A stretch of 64,000 nt of DNA from Bryoerythrophyllum caledonicum (GCA_963971425.1 OZ020515.1:8448291-8512290); one strand, 5' to 3'. Positions 23,641-35,754 are shown, numbered from the stretch's first letter. The notes: generated by a model from the sequence alone, not told the origin. Numbers and translations: made by a program.

Positions 23641-23990
23641 ACCCCATATACAACCCCCCTAATTTTCTCTGTAGGATACAAAAAATACACCAAACTCTAG
23701 CAAGAATTACACCTCTGGATAGAGGATTCTCCAAGTAACATCTTTCACTCGCAACTCATTTCAATCAATCCGAACCTTATCATGTTCAAATACAACACCA
23801 TACAAAAAAAGACAAAGAACTTAGGTCTCCGAAGGAGGCCGAAGTGAAATAAAGAGTCTGTCCGTTCCACCACTAAATCCATATCCACCAAACATGAGTC
23901 ATAGTAGTATGAAACTACTCCCCCCCCTCTCGAGAGTAGAAACACCATACACATACAATACTATTTCCACTAGCCGCACCTTCAAGACTA
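23641..23990 (+). mobile_element. Family A TTAA element, copy A4, split by a SINE-like insertion
   Basis: Forward family A sequence from AACCCCATATAC to AGCCGCACCTTC, interrupted at ACACCATACA by S4. Confidence 0.75.
23805..23941 (-). mobile_element. SINE-like element, copy S4, nested in A4
   Basis: Flanked by the 11-bp duplication AACACCATACA (23794-23804, 23942-23952), which is itself a piece of family A. On the minus strand it reads from the CTCGAGAG head through TTAGTGGTGGAACGGACAG to CTTCGGAGACC and a T-rich tail. It gives a relative age: younger than A4. Confidence 0.88.
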
Positions 23991-24027
23991 ACAACGTATC
24001 TTGCCTTGACAAAGACCCCAAACTTAA

Positions 24028-24859
24028 CCCCTAAAGTCGAAATCGACCAGAATGTGGTCGATCTGACTCTGGTCAGGCTCTCAGTTACTCAATTTAGATC
24101 GTATGAAGTTAAAATTTTGTAAGGATGTAGAGTTTTCCCATACCTTTAAAATGACACCATTCATGCTTCAAAATTCCTCATACTTTAGGAGATATTCACG
24201 GTCAAAGTTTGAAAACACTGTTAGGGCATGCTGAAATCTGCCCAAAACTGCGGTATATGCTCATTTATTCTCAAAATCTGCCCAGATCGCAGTAACTTCA
24301 AAAATTCACCAAAAATTGAGATTTTACTTTTTTTCGAATTTTGTTTTTCGTACATGTAAAAGAGGTTGTAAAGCATGATCTCACCGTTTGGATTTTCAAT
24401 CCAATAATTTTCTACATGACTTTTTAATTGTTGAAAATGGGCATTTGTATTTGTATTTCAGCATACCTCAATGTGAAAAATTAAGCATTTCTTTAGGTTT
24501 TATAGGTCCTATGAGGGTAAAAATTATATGGACATATTCCTTACTCACATAGGAACAAGAATTTGAAGAGCCTCATGTCAAATTTCCTTTCAAAATTGGT
24601 TTTTTTGGCCCCCAAAACATTAGTTTTCCATTCTACAACAAGGAAAAAATCTTTTTTTTTCATCTTTGAACATTACAATCTCACAAATGGAGAGGAATTT
24701 GAATCTAAGATTCGGTATGCATGTACATGTACAAGTTAGGTACTGGATCTTACGGTTACATACTCGAAAATTTGTCAAAAGTTAAAAATTTTCACCTTGC
24801 ATTGAAAGAGGGCAGTTTTGAGGGTTTTTGGCAGTTTTGAGGGCTTTCGACTTTAGGGG
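24028..24859. mobile_element. TTAA-flanked element, 832 bp (family H)
   Basis: Perfect TTAA on both sides (24024-24027, 24860-24863) and perfect 15-bp inverted ends CCCCTAAAGTCGAAA / TTTCGACTTTAGGGG. The interior is AT-rich and non-coding. Intact ends suggest it is one of the younger insertions. Confidence 0.85.
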
Positions 24860-24863
24860 TTAA

Positions 24864-25250
24864 CACAACTCCATTACCCATTTGTAGAAGCAAAAACACA
24901 ATTATTTTCTCAAAAGAAATCCATAAATTAATAACCACACACTACACCCCCACCCTTCACATGAAAAATACCTCCAACATGAACGCCACTCAAAAATAGC
25001 CCCACCAGTTAATGACACCCCCCCCCAAAAAGAAACAGATAACAGAACCCCATGCCCCCTCCAGTAAAAAAAAACCAACCCACAGTATTCACAGCCACCC
25101 GCACTATTTGCAGCCAGCAAAGAGGATGATGATGACGACGATATAGCTGCAGAGATACAGTCCAAAGCGCCCCACTTTCAAGCACCACCAATCCCCATTG
25201 CACCTCTAGTCCCACACCCACCCTCACCATCACCAACACTCTCTAGTCCA
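24864..25250. other. Upstream region of the AUX/IAA gene
   Basis: C/A-rich, low GC-skew region on the plus strand. Distal promoter is likely. I found no convincing auxin-response hexamer pair by eye. Confidence 0.4.
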
Positions 25251-25257
25251 CGAAGAG

Positions 25258-25570
25258 AACCTCCGAAACGCTTCACAAGAGCGAGAGCGAGATAGACAAG
25301 AACCTAGACAAGAACCTAGACAAAAGAAAAAGAGAGAGAGAGATAGACAGACAGACAGACAGTCTTCTAGACAAGAACCTAGACAAGAACCTAGACAAGA
25401 GCGATAGAGATAGATAGACAGACATCTAGACACGAAGCTAGACGAGCGAGAGATAGACAACCAGTCATCTAGACAAGAAGCTAGACAAGAAGCTAGACGA
25501 GAAGCTAGACAAGAAGCTAGACAAGAAGCTAGACGAGAGAGAGGTAGACAGACAGACAGTGATCTAGACA
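25258..25570. repeat. AGACAAGAAGCT minisatellite in AUX/IAA leader
   Basis: A 12-bp unit variously AGACAAGAAGCT, AGACAAGAACCT or AGACGAGAAGCT is repeated more than ten times, mixed with (GACA)n and (GAGA)n runs. It lies 160-470 bp before the AUX/IAA start codon, probably in the promoter or 5' UTR. Confidence 0.92.
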
Positions 25571-25729
25571 AGAAGGTGTGGGGGACGTGACTAGCTCGAG
25601 GCGACGTGAGCTCGAGGGTGACGCGCTTCTGCTTTCGAAGGAGGTGCGTCGGGTGGATTTGTGGTGTGGCAATGGCGATGGCGTTGTGGATGCGGGTGGG
25701 TGGGGTTAGGTTGCAGTAGATGAGTTGCG

Positions 25730-27434
25730 ATGAAGGGAGCTAGTAGAGGAGGGGTGATGGAGTTTGAGGCGATGTCGAGGGGGGTGGGTGCGGCGCTCGC
25801 GGAGCATGACTACATCGGGTTGTCGTCGGGGCGTGGCGCCGCGAGCTGCAGTTCTGCGTCGGTGGTGGTTCCTGACCTGAACGAGAGTGCTACCGCGCTG
25901 CGCCTCGGTCCGCCGAAGGCGGAGGAGGAGCTGCTGCGGTCGGCGGCGCCGCCGCCCCGGAACAGTGCCATCGTGGAGGAGTTTCGCAAGGCGCAGGCCA
26001 TGAAGGCGCAGCAGCAGCAGCAGCAGCAGCAGCAGCGGGCGGTGCCAATGTACCCGGCGCTCCAGGGGCCGTTCTTCTCGTCGAAGGGCTATGGCGTGAA
26101 GCGGGGATTCTCGGAGGTGCAGGAGGTGGACGTGAAGGTGCAGACGTGGATGCAGAGCGCTTACACGACGAGGAGGCCAGTGCTGGACGCGGCAGACTCG
26201 TCGTGCAAGCCTGGCAAGAAGAACGAGGCTGCTGCCATGGCGCCTGCGGCACCCATCGACCCCCCTGCGTAAGTCGATGTTGCTTTTGTCTCACGTTTGT
26301 TTTGCGTTCTTGGTTTTGTTTTTTTTGTTTCTTTTCTTGTCGCTGAGCCGTTGTGAGTTTTTTTTTCTGCAGACCTGGTCAGACGGTGGGATGGCCGCCA
26401 GTGCGGACCTTCGTGAAGAACAACGCGCCCCCGCCGCCTCCGGCTTCTGCCACGGACTCTCAGGAGAAGGAGAAAGAGGTGCCCTCGTCGTCGTCCTCCG
26501 CCGCCAAGTCCCTGCTGGTGAAAATCTACATGGACGGCGTGCCGTTCGGCCGCAAGGTGGATCTCAAAACCAACAACCGCTACGAGAAGCTGTTCTCGGC
26601 CTTGGAGGAGATGTTCCACCATTTTATCAATGGTATGCCTCATCATCTGGTGCTTCTCAGCAGATCCATGTTTCCTGTTGTTTCTTCATTGTATGGATTC
26701 GTGTTGTTGTTCCCACATAGTTTCCCTCATGTTTCTTCGTTCTGTGCCATCGTTGTATGCTTTTCGACATGGTTTGCTGTCGTTTCTTCCGTCTGTGCAT
26801 CACGACAGGGTTTCCTCGTTGTGTGCCATTGTTTAACTTGCTGGTGTTGATGTGGAACTACAGCAGGCCACTACAGCGGCAGCCAGACGTCAACCAGTAG
26901 CACCAAGTCGCACTTCGTGTCATCCAGCAGCAGCAGCAGCAGCCGGAAGCTCAACTTTCTGGATGGATCCGAGTATGTCCTCATCTACGAAGACCACGAA
27001 GGAGACTCCATGTTGGTCGGCGATGTTCCCTGGGAGTAAGTCCCGAGCCACTTACTTTATATGCTCTACTGCATCTTCAAATGATTCCAGTAGCTTCGCT
27101 GCTACCATGCTTACGCGTGAAAATCCATCTCTGCAGCTTGTTTGTAAACACTGTCAAGCGCCTCCGAATCATGAAGGGCTCTGAGGAAGTGAACTTCGGT
27201 AAGCAACCTCTCAAACCTCAGTCGAGAATCGTATATTCGGTCACGTGTTTTACAAAGACGGTGTCTTAAAGTTAGCAACCATCTTACACCTTTGGATTCT
27301 GCTAATGTCTTTCATTTGGAGGTCATTTCAATATTTGTTACCTGGACTTTATTCTGATCATGTTGTGTATTCGATTTCTTGCAGCTCCTAAGAACACAGA
27401 CCTTGCTGTGAAACCTCAACCTGCAGTCTGTTGA
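25730..27434 (+). CDS. IAA: AUX/IAA auxin-response repressor, 359 aa
   Basis: Five exons (25730-26268, 26373-26632, 26867-27035, 27137-27198, 27385-27434) with GT-AG introns and continuous frame; an in-frame TGA precedes the first ATG. Order: EHDYIGLSS near residue 25, as in the IAA8/9/27 group; domain [15 protein letters not shown] (49-62); polyglutamine (9 Q); KRGFSE basic motif; domain II degron [14 protein letters not shown] (184-197), which contacts TIR1/AFB and auxin; PB1 domain (III/IV) with [18 protein letters not shown] (basic face), [16 protein letters not shown] (acidic OPCA face) and [17 protein letters not shown]. The protein represses ARF transcription factors in the nucleus until auxin triggers its degradation. 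Odd point: the EAR motif, normally LRLGLPG, reads LRLGPP, so the third leucine of LxLxL is missing. The third acceptor is a tandem TACAGCAG, so isoforms with or without one alanine are expected. Confidence 0.96.
26009..26035 (+). repeat. (CAG)9 tract encoding polyglutamine
   Basis: Pure CAG run inside AUX/IAA exon 1 between domains I and II; likely length-polymorphic. Confidence 0.95.
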
Positions 27435-28042
27435 TCAAGCCATCGCTGGTTTTTTTGGTGTGTCTACTCTCGTTATCAGCTCACGGCCATCTCCATTTTT
27501 TCTTGAAGCGGACAACAGACACCGACAATCGTCACGGGAGATGGACTACTTCTTCTTCTTCATTCGAACACTTCATCTTCCGAAATTGCCACACTACATT
27601 AGAGAACCAGGTTCTAGTAAATAACAAGTGGAGGATGAATTTTTTTACTATTTTTTAATTTTATTGCATACTTTTTTGGTTGTTTTTTTTGCTATAGATA
27701 TAGTATTTGTGGTTTTTTTTAATATGTTTGGCTGGTTCTCTCATGTAGTGTAGTAGCATACTCGGCGTTGTAGTTATGGTATCAAACAATGGCCATCATC
27801 GTCCTGATTATTATTATGGTTCTCGTTATAAACACTTTAGTGTCTTTTGTCTTTCTTTTCTTGTATGGATGAGGGTAAATATACATGGATTGATCTTAAG
27901 GATCCGTGTATGATTTTATGTGATGAATTGGTTGAATGCTGCTTTTGGAGTATTTGGTTGCTTATTGATATTCTGAAGTAGATTGGCTTAAGTTTTTTTG
28001 GTTGTTTTCAGCAGCTTGAGATGATATGTTTTTACACTCTTT
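27435..28042. other. AUX/IAA 3' UTR and following AT-rich DNA
   Basis: T-rich sequence after the stop codon. No further exon recognised and no unambiguous AATAAA. Confidence 0.5.
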
Positions 28043-28394
28043 CCTCCCATAACTTATGCCTCTCACAAGTTATAATGTCCCTAATTTATAGCCTTGGCTA
28101 ACTAAGACCTCTATGAACTTATAATCACCGCTTGTAAGTAGTGGTTATAATGGGAGCCAAGGGGTCAATGTTGTTGTTGCACTCCTCAGCTACCGTTAAC
28201 GGCTCCTCTCCATCCAAATGGAGCGTTGTTTCGAGCCCCAAGGTTGAACTCAACAAAACAATGTAGGTAGATGGAGGTGCAATTGGATTGAAGTTACCAA
28301 GCTCTCTACTACATCCACTATTAATCTTGAAGCTCTACTAAGTTCTTACCACCTCCAATCATCAACATCGTATTCGGCTACAACTTATGGGAGG
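28043..28394. mobile_element. TIR element, about 350 bp, CCTCCCATAA ends
   Basis: CCTCCCATAACTTATG at the left and CAACTTATGGGAGG at the right form inverted termini around non-coding DNA that also contains internal inverted pieces (ACAAGTTATAATG, ACTTATAATC). No TTAA flank, so distinct from the TTAA families. Confidence 0.6.
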
Positions 28395-31167
28395 GATGAG
28401 TGTACATTACTCACTTGTAAGGTCTAGTTCTAGGGAGATTGACGTCGTGTAAGGGTTTTGATTCCTTTAGAGCTCATGCAACTAGTTTGTTCTACTCTCA
28501 AAGTCAACAAGCTTGCATCCAAATCCCCGCCCCCCCTTTTTTCTTCTTCTAGTGATCCAAAGCCAAAAAACAAAAAAAATGAAGTGACAAATGGCCCTAA
28601 AGGAACAAAAAAAACAAAATAAGTAAAAAAAACGAAATGTCATCCTCCCATGATGGAGCGAAGGCCAGATGGCGATGGGGTGGGGCCTGCCAAGGGCCAA
28701 TCCAAGTGACGAGGTACGTATCGGGGTCTCTTGCATGTTGCCCCCTCGCGCCTTTCTTGGGCTTGTCTTGTTAGTGGAGTGCCACTTAGCGCCATTCAAG
28801 TCCTGCCTTTTGCCCACTCAAGCACTCTTCATTTTGGCTAGTCGTCAAAACTTGCTCCAAATTCTTTGCTGATGTCGCCTGTGGCAGTGGCCGTTGGTCT
28901 AAGTGCCATCGCCAGAGTGCTTTGTGTGGGCTCTCCGTGCTTGCCTGACTCCTTCCTGCCTTCAGTGTCCTAGGATTTTGTGTATTTGCCGAGTTTTTAG
29001 CTCTTGTCCACAATGAACTAGCTTCTAGATTGTGCTCAATCCATTGCATTTGTGGCGTGGGAAACAATGGAGTGAGTGTTGCAACTTACAATTACGTGGT
29101 GATGGCGTATAGGGTGTTGAAGATTTTCTTGTCCTAGGAGCGTGGAGATTCGGTGACCTGCGGACGGCGCCTCAAAAGGTTCTTAAATCTTTAAATTCCT
29201 CTCTGTAGATCTGTAGGTCCACCGTGTATCCTCCTTGCGATGCATTTGAACTTTGTAATTTTGTGACTAGTGTGCACTTGGGAATATGATATGCTTTGTT
29301 GTGAATCGTGGCTGGAGTTTTTAGTGCTTGCTACTGAATCCGCTTTGTTTGCAATGAATGAGTGACTATTTTATGTGTAGGAGGGCTGGACCTCACATCT
29401 ACTTATCCTGCAATGGCTACATGTTTGGCAATGGAGGGCGCTTCCTTTGGCTTTGGCTGCGGAAGGTGTCCTTGGCGCTCACGTGAGCGCCAAACCGCAG
29501 ACGCTCTTGTCGGCGCTAAGGCTGGTGTCGTTGACAGCGCTGCTCATATTTGTGGGCATGGGAGTGACACCAACAAAGGGGAAGGCATGAATGTTAGTGT
29601 GAGCGTCTCCAACATTGAGCAACATCGCATTGTCGATAGGGAGTAGCTGCGAGTACAGAAGAGGTTGTTGAAGGAGGCAACCGGTAAAAGAAGGGTGCTG
29701 CAAGCACTAGAGGAAATTGCCAGGACGACGGCCAATGTTGGTGTCACACTAAACATGTTCTTTCAATCCTCAAGAAACACGTTGACTGGAGCCCTTCTAT
29801 GTTGGAGCGGTGCTGAGAAGATCTCCAAGGCTGAAACAACGGCAACTGCAAATGAAGACACGGAATTGGTTTCAGTTACTCCTCCGCGAAGCAATCCCAC
29901 AGTGCGACTTCTGCAAGTCCAGCTTGATGGAAGGAGAAGTGGCTTGTAGCCCTAGTGCCTGCAAAGGCAAAGCGAAAGAAAGTTGGAGCCTCTTTAGGAG
30001 GGTCTTTCATCTATAGCACCAGCTCCACTTCACGTGCGTAAAAGCTTGTATATATGAATTTGTTGAATGTGATGTTGTTGCTATTATATGAATGTTGTGA
30101 ATGTGCTTCTGCATGAATGTGAGTGTATGTCACTAAATTTAAACGAGTTAGTGTTTTGGAGTCCATGCTTGCAATGTATGTGCCGGGTCGTGGGGGAGTC
30201 CATGCATGCGTCGTAAGTCCATGTCGGTGTGTTGAGTCTTGACAGACAATGTATGTGCCAGGGCATCGGGGAGTCCATGCTTGGAGTGTTGGGAGTCCTG
30301 CAATGTATGTGCCCAAGGTGGTGGAAGTTGGGGGGGTGGTGGGATTGCTTGCTGCAGGGAAGCATGGTTGTCGGTATGTTTGCTTGCTGCGGAGGGGTAG
30401 TGACCGTGAGAGTGTGCTTGCTAGTGGCTTGTGCTGCCTGGATGGTTGGGAGGGGGAGTGTCAATTCATGTCGGTGCTAGTAGATTTGCATGTGGGCTAG
30501 GGGTGGTCGCATGAGGTCCTTGTCTACAGCTCTTGTTGTGGGAGTGCATGCTAGCGGGCTCGTAGTCCATGATGGGGCGTCGGGGAGTACGTGTCTGGGA
30601 GTTCATACTGGGGCGTCAGGAAGTCCATGCATTGAGGGGTCCATGTTTGTGTGGGAGAGTCCATGCCTGGGGCGTTGGAAGTCCTACAACATATGAACCC
30701 GAGCTGGTGGGAGTGTGCTTATTGTGGGGGGACAAAGAAGTCGGGACGTCAGTGGGAGTCTGCTTGTTGCAGAGGGTAGTGATGTCGGGATGTGGGTGGG
30801 AGTGTGTTTGTTGTGGGGGGTCTTTACATGGTGCTTTGTTGTGGTTGCTCAAGCATGGGTCTTGGGAGAATCGGTTGGGGCTGGGGCTATTGTTTTTGTA
30901 ATGTGTGTGGAGGGTGGGATGAATGTGTGTGCAAGAGATGTATGTGATTGCTCCAGATTGGGGTGTAGATGCGCAGGGCTGGAGAGTAATTGTATAAATG
31001 GGGAGTCGGGACCACATGCAATTTTTTAATTTCTTGTCTTCTGTTTAAATATAGGTGCTTTCAGATGATGGACTTAGTGAGTTTAGTGATTCCGACTTTG
31101 AGAGAATACCTCCTCCACGCAAGCGCCAAACGCAACAATATGACCGGACCCGTTGCTACTATTTGGA
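28395..31167. other. G/T-rich region preceding the hAT remnant
   Basis: No host gene recognised. Open frames at 29362-29646 and 29665-29949 could be degraded 5' exons of the hAT element but show no recognisable domain. From 30120 to 30960 the plus strand is G/T-rich with irregular repetition of GGAGTCCATGC, GGGAGTGTGCTTG and TTGTGGGGGG motifs. Confidence 0.4.
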
Positions 31168-33360
31168 ATGGTCGGCGAGGCTGAAGGTGTAGTGGAGGGT
31201 GGTATTCACTTCGTGAGGTGCATAATGTGCAACACAATTGATGGACGGCCTAAGCTCCTTATGGAAAAGACAAATACCCTCATCAAGCATGACAGGCAAT
31301 GCAAGGTAGGTTCATGACTTATGGTTTTTTGGTGCCACTTCTTTTTTACAAAGTTTCTCATATGCTTGGTGGTGTTCTGTGCACTCTAAGAAGGACAAGG
31401 TGTCCAAGGACGTGAAGAAGGGCAAGTCTTTTGTTGCGGAGGATTGCCGCCATTAAAAGAATTCGGTTCTTTCTACAAAGCGTCAGTGGAAATCCATTTT
31501 CGTTGAGAGGGGTTGTTTTAGGGTTGTTTGGAGCTGCTGCTTGTAGGCTGTGATAGGCTCTAAAGGGCTAGGAGATTTGTATGTGGGTGGAGAGGGGCTG
31601 CTTGTAGATTAGTATAGATGACAAAGGTTGATTGTTGGCTGGAGGAGGCACTTTTAGAGTGGAAGGGGTAGGGGGGTGCTTGTAGGCGGGAAGGGGCTCT
31701 TTGTGGATTGTTGAAAGGTGTTTGTGGGCTGCTAGAGGCTGGGCGGGTTGGGGCGATTTGCATGTGTTCACAAAGTCAAATTTTGATAATGTTATGTTTT
31801 TTGGCCTTGGCAAGTTAAAGACCACATGCAAGCCAAGGTTTTAGTGGCAAATATTGTGGCCCTCAGTTGCAACGAAGTGACGGTCATTGACACGACGTCA
31901 TGGATTTCTATCCATGCATATATGATGGAGTACTGGCAACTCGTGTTGATATTGTTGAAGGTGCACAAGTTGATGGATGGGTTGAAGGCAGACGACATCG
32001 TGGCCATACTCGTCAGTGTGTTGAAGGAGCAAGGTGATTTCAAGAATCTAGACATCCAATGGCAATTGGTTTGCTTTGGAGCTTATGGCATGGCCATCTT
32101 TCAAGGTAAGATCATCGGGATCTCCACCCAAATTTGTAGTGCCCGCGCTTTATTTGTGCAATCCGTCATTATTTCGCACATCAGTGCAATGTGGCTTTCA
32201 AGAGTTTGAGTAAATTGAAGCTTATGGAGTCCATGGAGAAGTTGCTCGCCTCTACGTACATGTACATCAACAAAAGCCCAAGGAGAGTTTAAGACTTCAA
32301 GGAGTTGGCGGTCACATAGAAATCTCACGGCATGAAGTTGTTGCAAAACATCCAAACAAGGTGGATTAGTTTTCTTCAGCCGTTGCGCCGATTGGTTTTT
32401 CAATATTGGTGGGTTCTAGCAAAGATGCACCATTCCATGGACTTAGAGGCAACTACGCATGTGCCTCTCTTCTTTTCCCATTGTTTAAGTTATATGAAAT
32501 GATATTTGGACTAGTACATTCTTGTGTGGGATTAATCCTCTATTTATTTCTCTTGTTTGTTCATCATTGTCCATTGCAGGGATGTTTTGAAGAAATGATG
32601 GACCCTAGTGTCCTTCTTGGCATGGTCGTCATAATCCCCATGATTGAGACGATTGATGTGTTCATTTCTATTGTATAGAAGGAAAATGTATTCATTTGTG
32701 ATTTTGTAGGAGCTCTAGGGGCTTGTGAGGCGCGCTTGTTTAGACATGACATTGATTCTGCAACCTTGTTCTCCATTGATGAATTCTCTACTGATGAGTT
32801 CACTAATTTCCTTGCATTGTTGGAGCTCTCATACTACATCTTCATGAGGTGGGATGTTGACCTCAACACGCAAATGGAGAGAATGATGTGGAAGTTAGAT
32901 GGCATGGGGTATCTGCTCTCATCAAGAACACTACCATAGATAGGGCGACATTTTCAGCCATGGCCATGGATGTCAAAGCTCAATGCAAAAGGTAAGTTCT
33001 CCCCATTGTTTAAATTTTGAATTGTTTTGTAGCCCTTTTTAATCACTTTTGACATGAATCCATTGACAAAAATTTGGCACGTGGCCCGAGACAAATGGGC
33101 CACTAGCAAGGTGCTTCTCTACATACATGAAACTTGCGGAGATTGCCGTTGTCATGGTCTTAAGATCCGTGGAGGAGAAGCCGACTTTCAGCTCTCTCAT
33201 TTTTCTAAAATCCAGGTGAAGGAATTCCCTCGACACTCATCTTGGAGTAATGGTGGGCATGTTTTCACAAAAGATGTATGAGCTCCACACCTTCCCCTAC
33301 GACAAGGCCTACGACCTATGGTGTAGGACCTTGGATCAAAGCCGTTATGGCTCCAATGAC
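31168..33360 (+). pseudogene. Decayed hAT-type transposase (zinc-finger 862-like group)
   Basis: Recognisable pieces in order: a BED/TTF-like zinc-finger segment RCIMCNTIDGRPKLL with trailing KHDRQCK (31168-31306), ending at a donor-like AAG/GTAGGT; the catalytic-core segment VTVIDTTSWISIHAYM (31826 on) with KVHKLMDGLKADDI and FGAYGMAIFQG; HQCNVAFKSLSKLKLMES and TRWISFLQPLRRLV (32170-32400); then ENVFICDFVGALGACEARLF (32681-32740). This order matches plant and animal hAT transposases of the ZNF862 type. It is dead: a frame change occurs at about 32160 and in-frame stops at about 32290, 32320 and 32677. Terminal inverted repeats and the C-terminal dimerisation region were not found. Confidence 0.75.
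31500..31765. repeat. G-rich degenerate repeat inside the hAT remnant
   Basis: Irregular repetition of GGGCTGCTTGTAGG-like motifs (near 31533, 31598, 31677 and 31733), in what would be an intron of the transposase gene. Similar in texture to the 30120-30960 region. Confidence 0.5.
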
Positions 33361-33551
33361 TAGATCGTTTTGTGACTTGCTTTGTTTCCCTTCTTTGTTA
33401 TGTAAGAGAATTTGAGTGTCTTCCACCATGGCATTGGACTTTCTGCGTATTGTGCTCATTCTTATGTTGTTTGATTTTGCAGTTCATTCATTTTTTTCCA
33501 TATTGTTTCATGTCTTTACCATTGCACTAATTTTGGCATTGGAGCTACTTA

Positions 33552-34109
33552 TTGTGTGGTCACAGGTGCGGCTCCTCTAATTTAGAATGTGATTGCGAGA
33601 AGAGGGTTAAGATGCGGATGTTGAGTTGCGTCAACTGCGCCTCAGAGCTACGTGTGTTGTCTATACATGTGCAGTTCATGGAGGTGAGGATTGTATGTCT
33701 GAAAAGAAGGTTGCGGTACAGCTGCTATTGCTGCACCCTACTCAACATGGGTTGTTGGCTGATGTATGAAGAAATCAGGCTATTTTTGGGCTGCCGTATT
33801 TCATTTGTGCAATTCGATGGCGAAATGAGGACTCGTGCATGGGTTGAAGCTTGGAATGGCTCGCCTTATGCTTTGGAAGCTCAGCAAGGGTTGGGAGGAT
33901 TGAAATGGCCTGACTTGTTCAAAATTGTACATTACTTTGAGCACATTTTTGTTATCAATGTTGCTTACTTTGTCATCATAGCGTGTATTTTCTGTGTGCA
34001 GGTTGTGCAATGGTGCACCACATCTCTGAAAGTAGAGAATGTGAAGAAAGAAGTCACTGAGACACCAATATTACATTTGCTAGTCCACTCTTCCATCTCG
34101 TTTTTGTAG
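33552..34109 (+). other. Open frame of 185 codons, unknown
   Basis: Uninterrupted frame downstream of the hAT remnant, with a Cys-rich N-terminal half and a hydrophobic segment (FEHIFVINVAYFVIIACIFC). No family recognised. It could be a degraded tail of the transposon or chance, and splice sites are not evident. Confidence 0.2.
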
Positions 34110-35368
34110 CTAGATTTTGCTACAAGGATTTTAGCATGTGTAGCCAATTAGAGGCTACATTTTAAACATGATCGTTTGTTCAAAGATGTGAGAAATTTTG
34201 TGGGTGCCTAATTGCACTTTGTTTGTAGAGTTCAGTAGCCAAAACATTATTTCTCAATTAAAAAAATCGCCACTCCATTTGAGTTAATTGTGGTCTAGCT
34301 TGCCAATTTGCTTTCTTTCATGTGTATTTGGAGCAACATGTTTTCCCCCTCCCAGAACCCTTCAATACCAAAAGTGTCGTGGCAGCCCAATCCTTGCAGC
34401 CACTGTGGCTATCCCACTAAAACCCCCCAAAAAGGGCTGCTCACATTCCACTTATCTCGAGTCCTATCAAGAACTTTCTCAAGATTTTTTCACTTTACAA
34501 ATTGAACCCCAAAAGGACAACACGCAAGGCCACTCCCCAATAAAGTTAATGCAAGTATATGCAAAATTCGAATGTACTCGTTGTATACTCATTGCATCCA
34601 AATCTATTTTCTTTCTTGGCAATACCCGTGATACGTGTTGACTCTGAGTCCTTGTTTTGTGATATCCATGTCATTATGTATGATATTTCCGTGGATATCC
34701 ATGACATAATACCCCCGCGGATGAATTTGTGACGTGTCATTTACTTTATATACATGTCATTTACTTTATATACATGTCATTTACTTTAGATATATATACA
34801 AGGTAGTATATCCTGTAGCTTCATCCAAATGATTTACTTTTCATCCAAATCAATTTTTCATCCAAATATTTTACTTTTAAAAAATTTATATTTTACTTTA
34901 TCTCTATATAATATGTGCACTATCAAATATTATTGATATCGTGATGATACCAGCTACTTAACTAGGAGATAACTCAAAGATATTTCCAAAGAGGAGGATG
35001 GAGACTTAACTTTTATTTTTACAATTTTCATTACCTTGCCTACATTTACACTATCCGTTGGGGACAACAGGTGAGTATACTAGTTGGTAATGAGGAATTA
35101 GCCATCTCCTAAAACAATAGAAATTCATACAATGTCTAAATATAGAACCAAAGTGAACATAGTCCTGGTCTAAAATCAGAAGATCTTAGGAAAAAACTTT
35201 ACTTCTGACAGATAAAATTAGAAGGGTCCAATGACCATAACTAGTAGGCTTGGTTGGAGGTGAAGGAAGTGACACTTTCATGTTCTCTCCAACTCTAAGT
35301 CCTGAATATATCTTGACAACCATAAGTTGATGTGATCAAATACCTTTAGTGCGGACACAATCCCGGCG
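34110..35368. other. AT-rich intergenic DNA
   Basis: No gene recognised. Includes the short tandem repeat at 34735 and an inverted pair GATATCCATG/CATGGATATC near 34661-34703. Confidence 0.5.
34735..34794. repeat. Three 20-bp tandem copies
   Basis: Unit TGTCATTTACTTTATATACA repeated three times (34735, 34755, 34775), the last copy slightly diverged. Confidence 0.92.
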
Positions 35369-35605
35369 GTGATGGCACAAGAGGAGATGGAGCGGGAGGA
35401 TCGACTGCTACGAGAAGAGTTTCGGAGGTATTATCGAGACGAGATTATCACAATGAATCGGGCGCATGTTTTTCACTACATCAAGCACGGATATGGATTT
35501 AGCAATGAGAGATTTGACGCTCGAGGGAGAAGGCATTGTCCCACGTCTACTTGGTATCAATATCTTCAGAGGATCAAGTCTTTCTTGTTATCATACATAT
35601 GGTAA
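35369..35605 (+). other. Open frame of 78 codons, unknown
   Basis: Charged N-terminus (EEMEREDRLLREEFRRYYRD) followed by a mixed segment. It has more coding character than its surroundings but no family match, promoter or splice support. It may be an exon fragment of a transposon or a gene relic. Confidence 0.25.
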
Positions 35606-35754
35606 TCTAGGTGGTACCCCTTCACACCAAGAGGTAGGCTGCAAGCACTAATAACGCACTAAAAGAAAATCTAGCTACAGCCATGTTGTGATTTATATAT
35701 CTTAAAACCATGGAGTAAAGTATCACATCAGTCATAGATACCCTACAGTCACTC

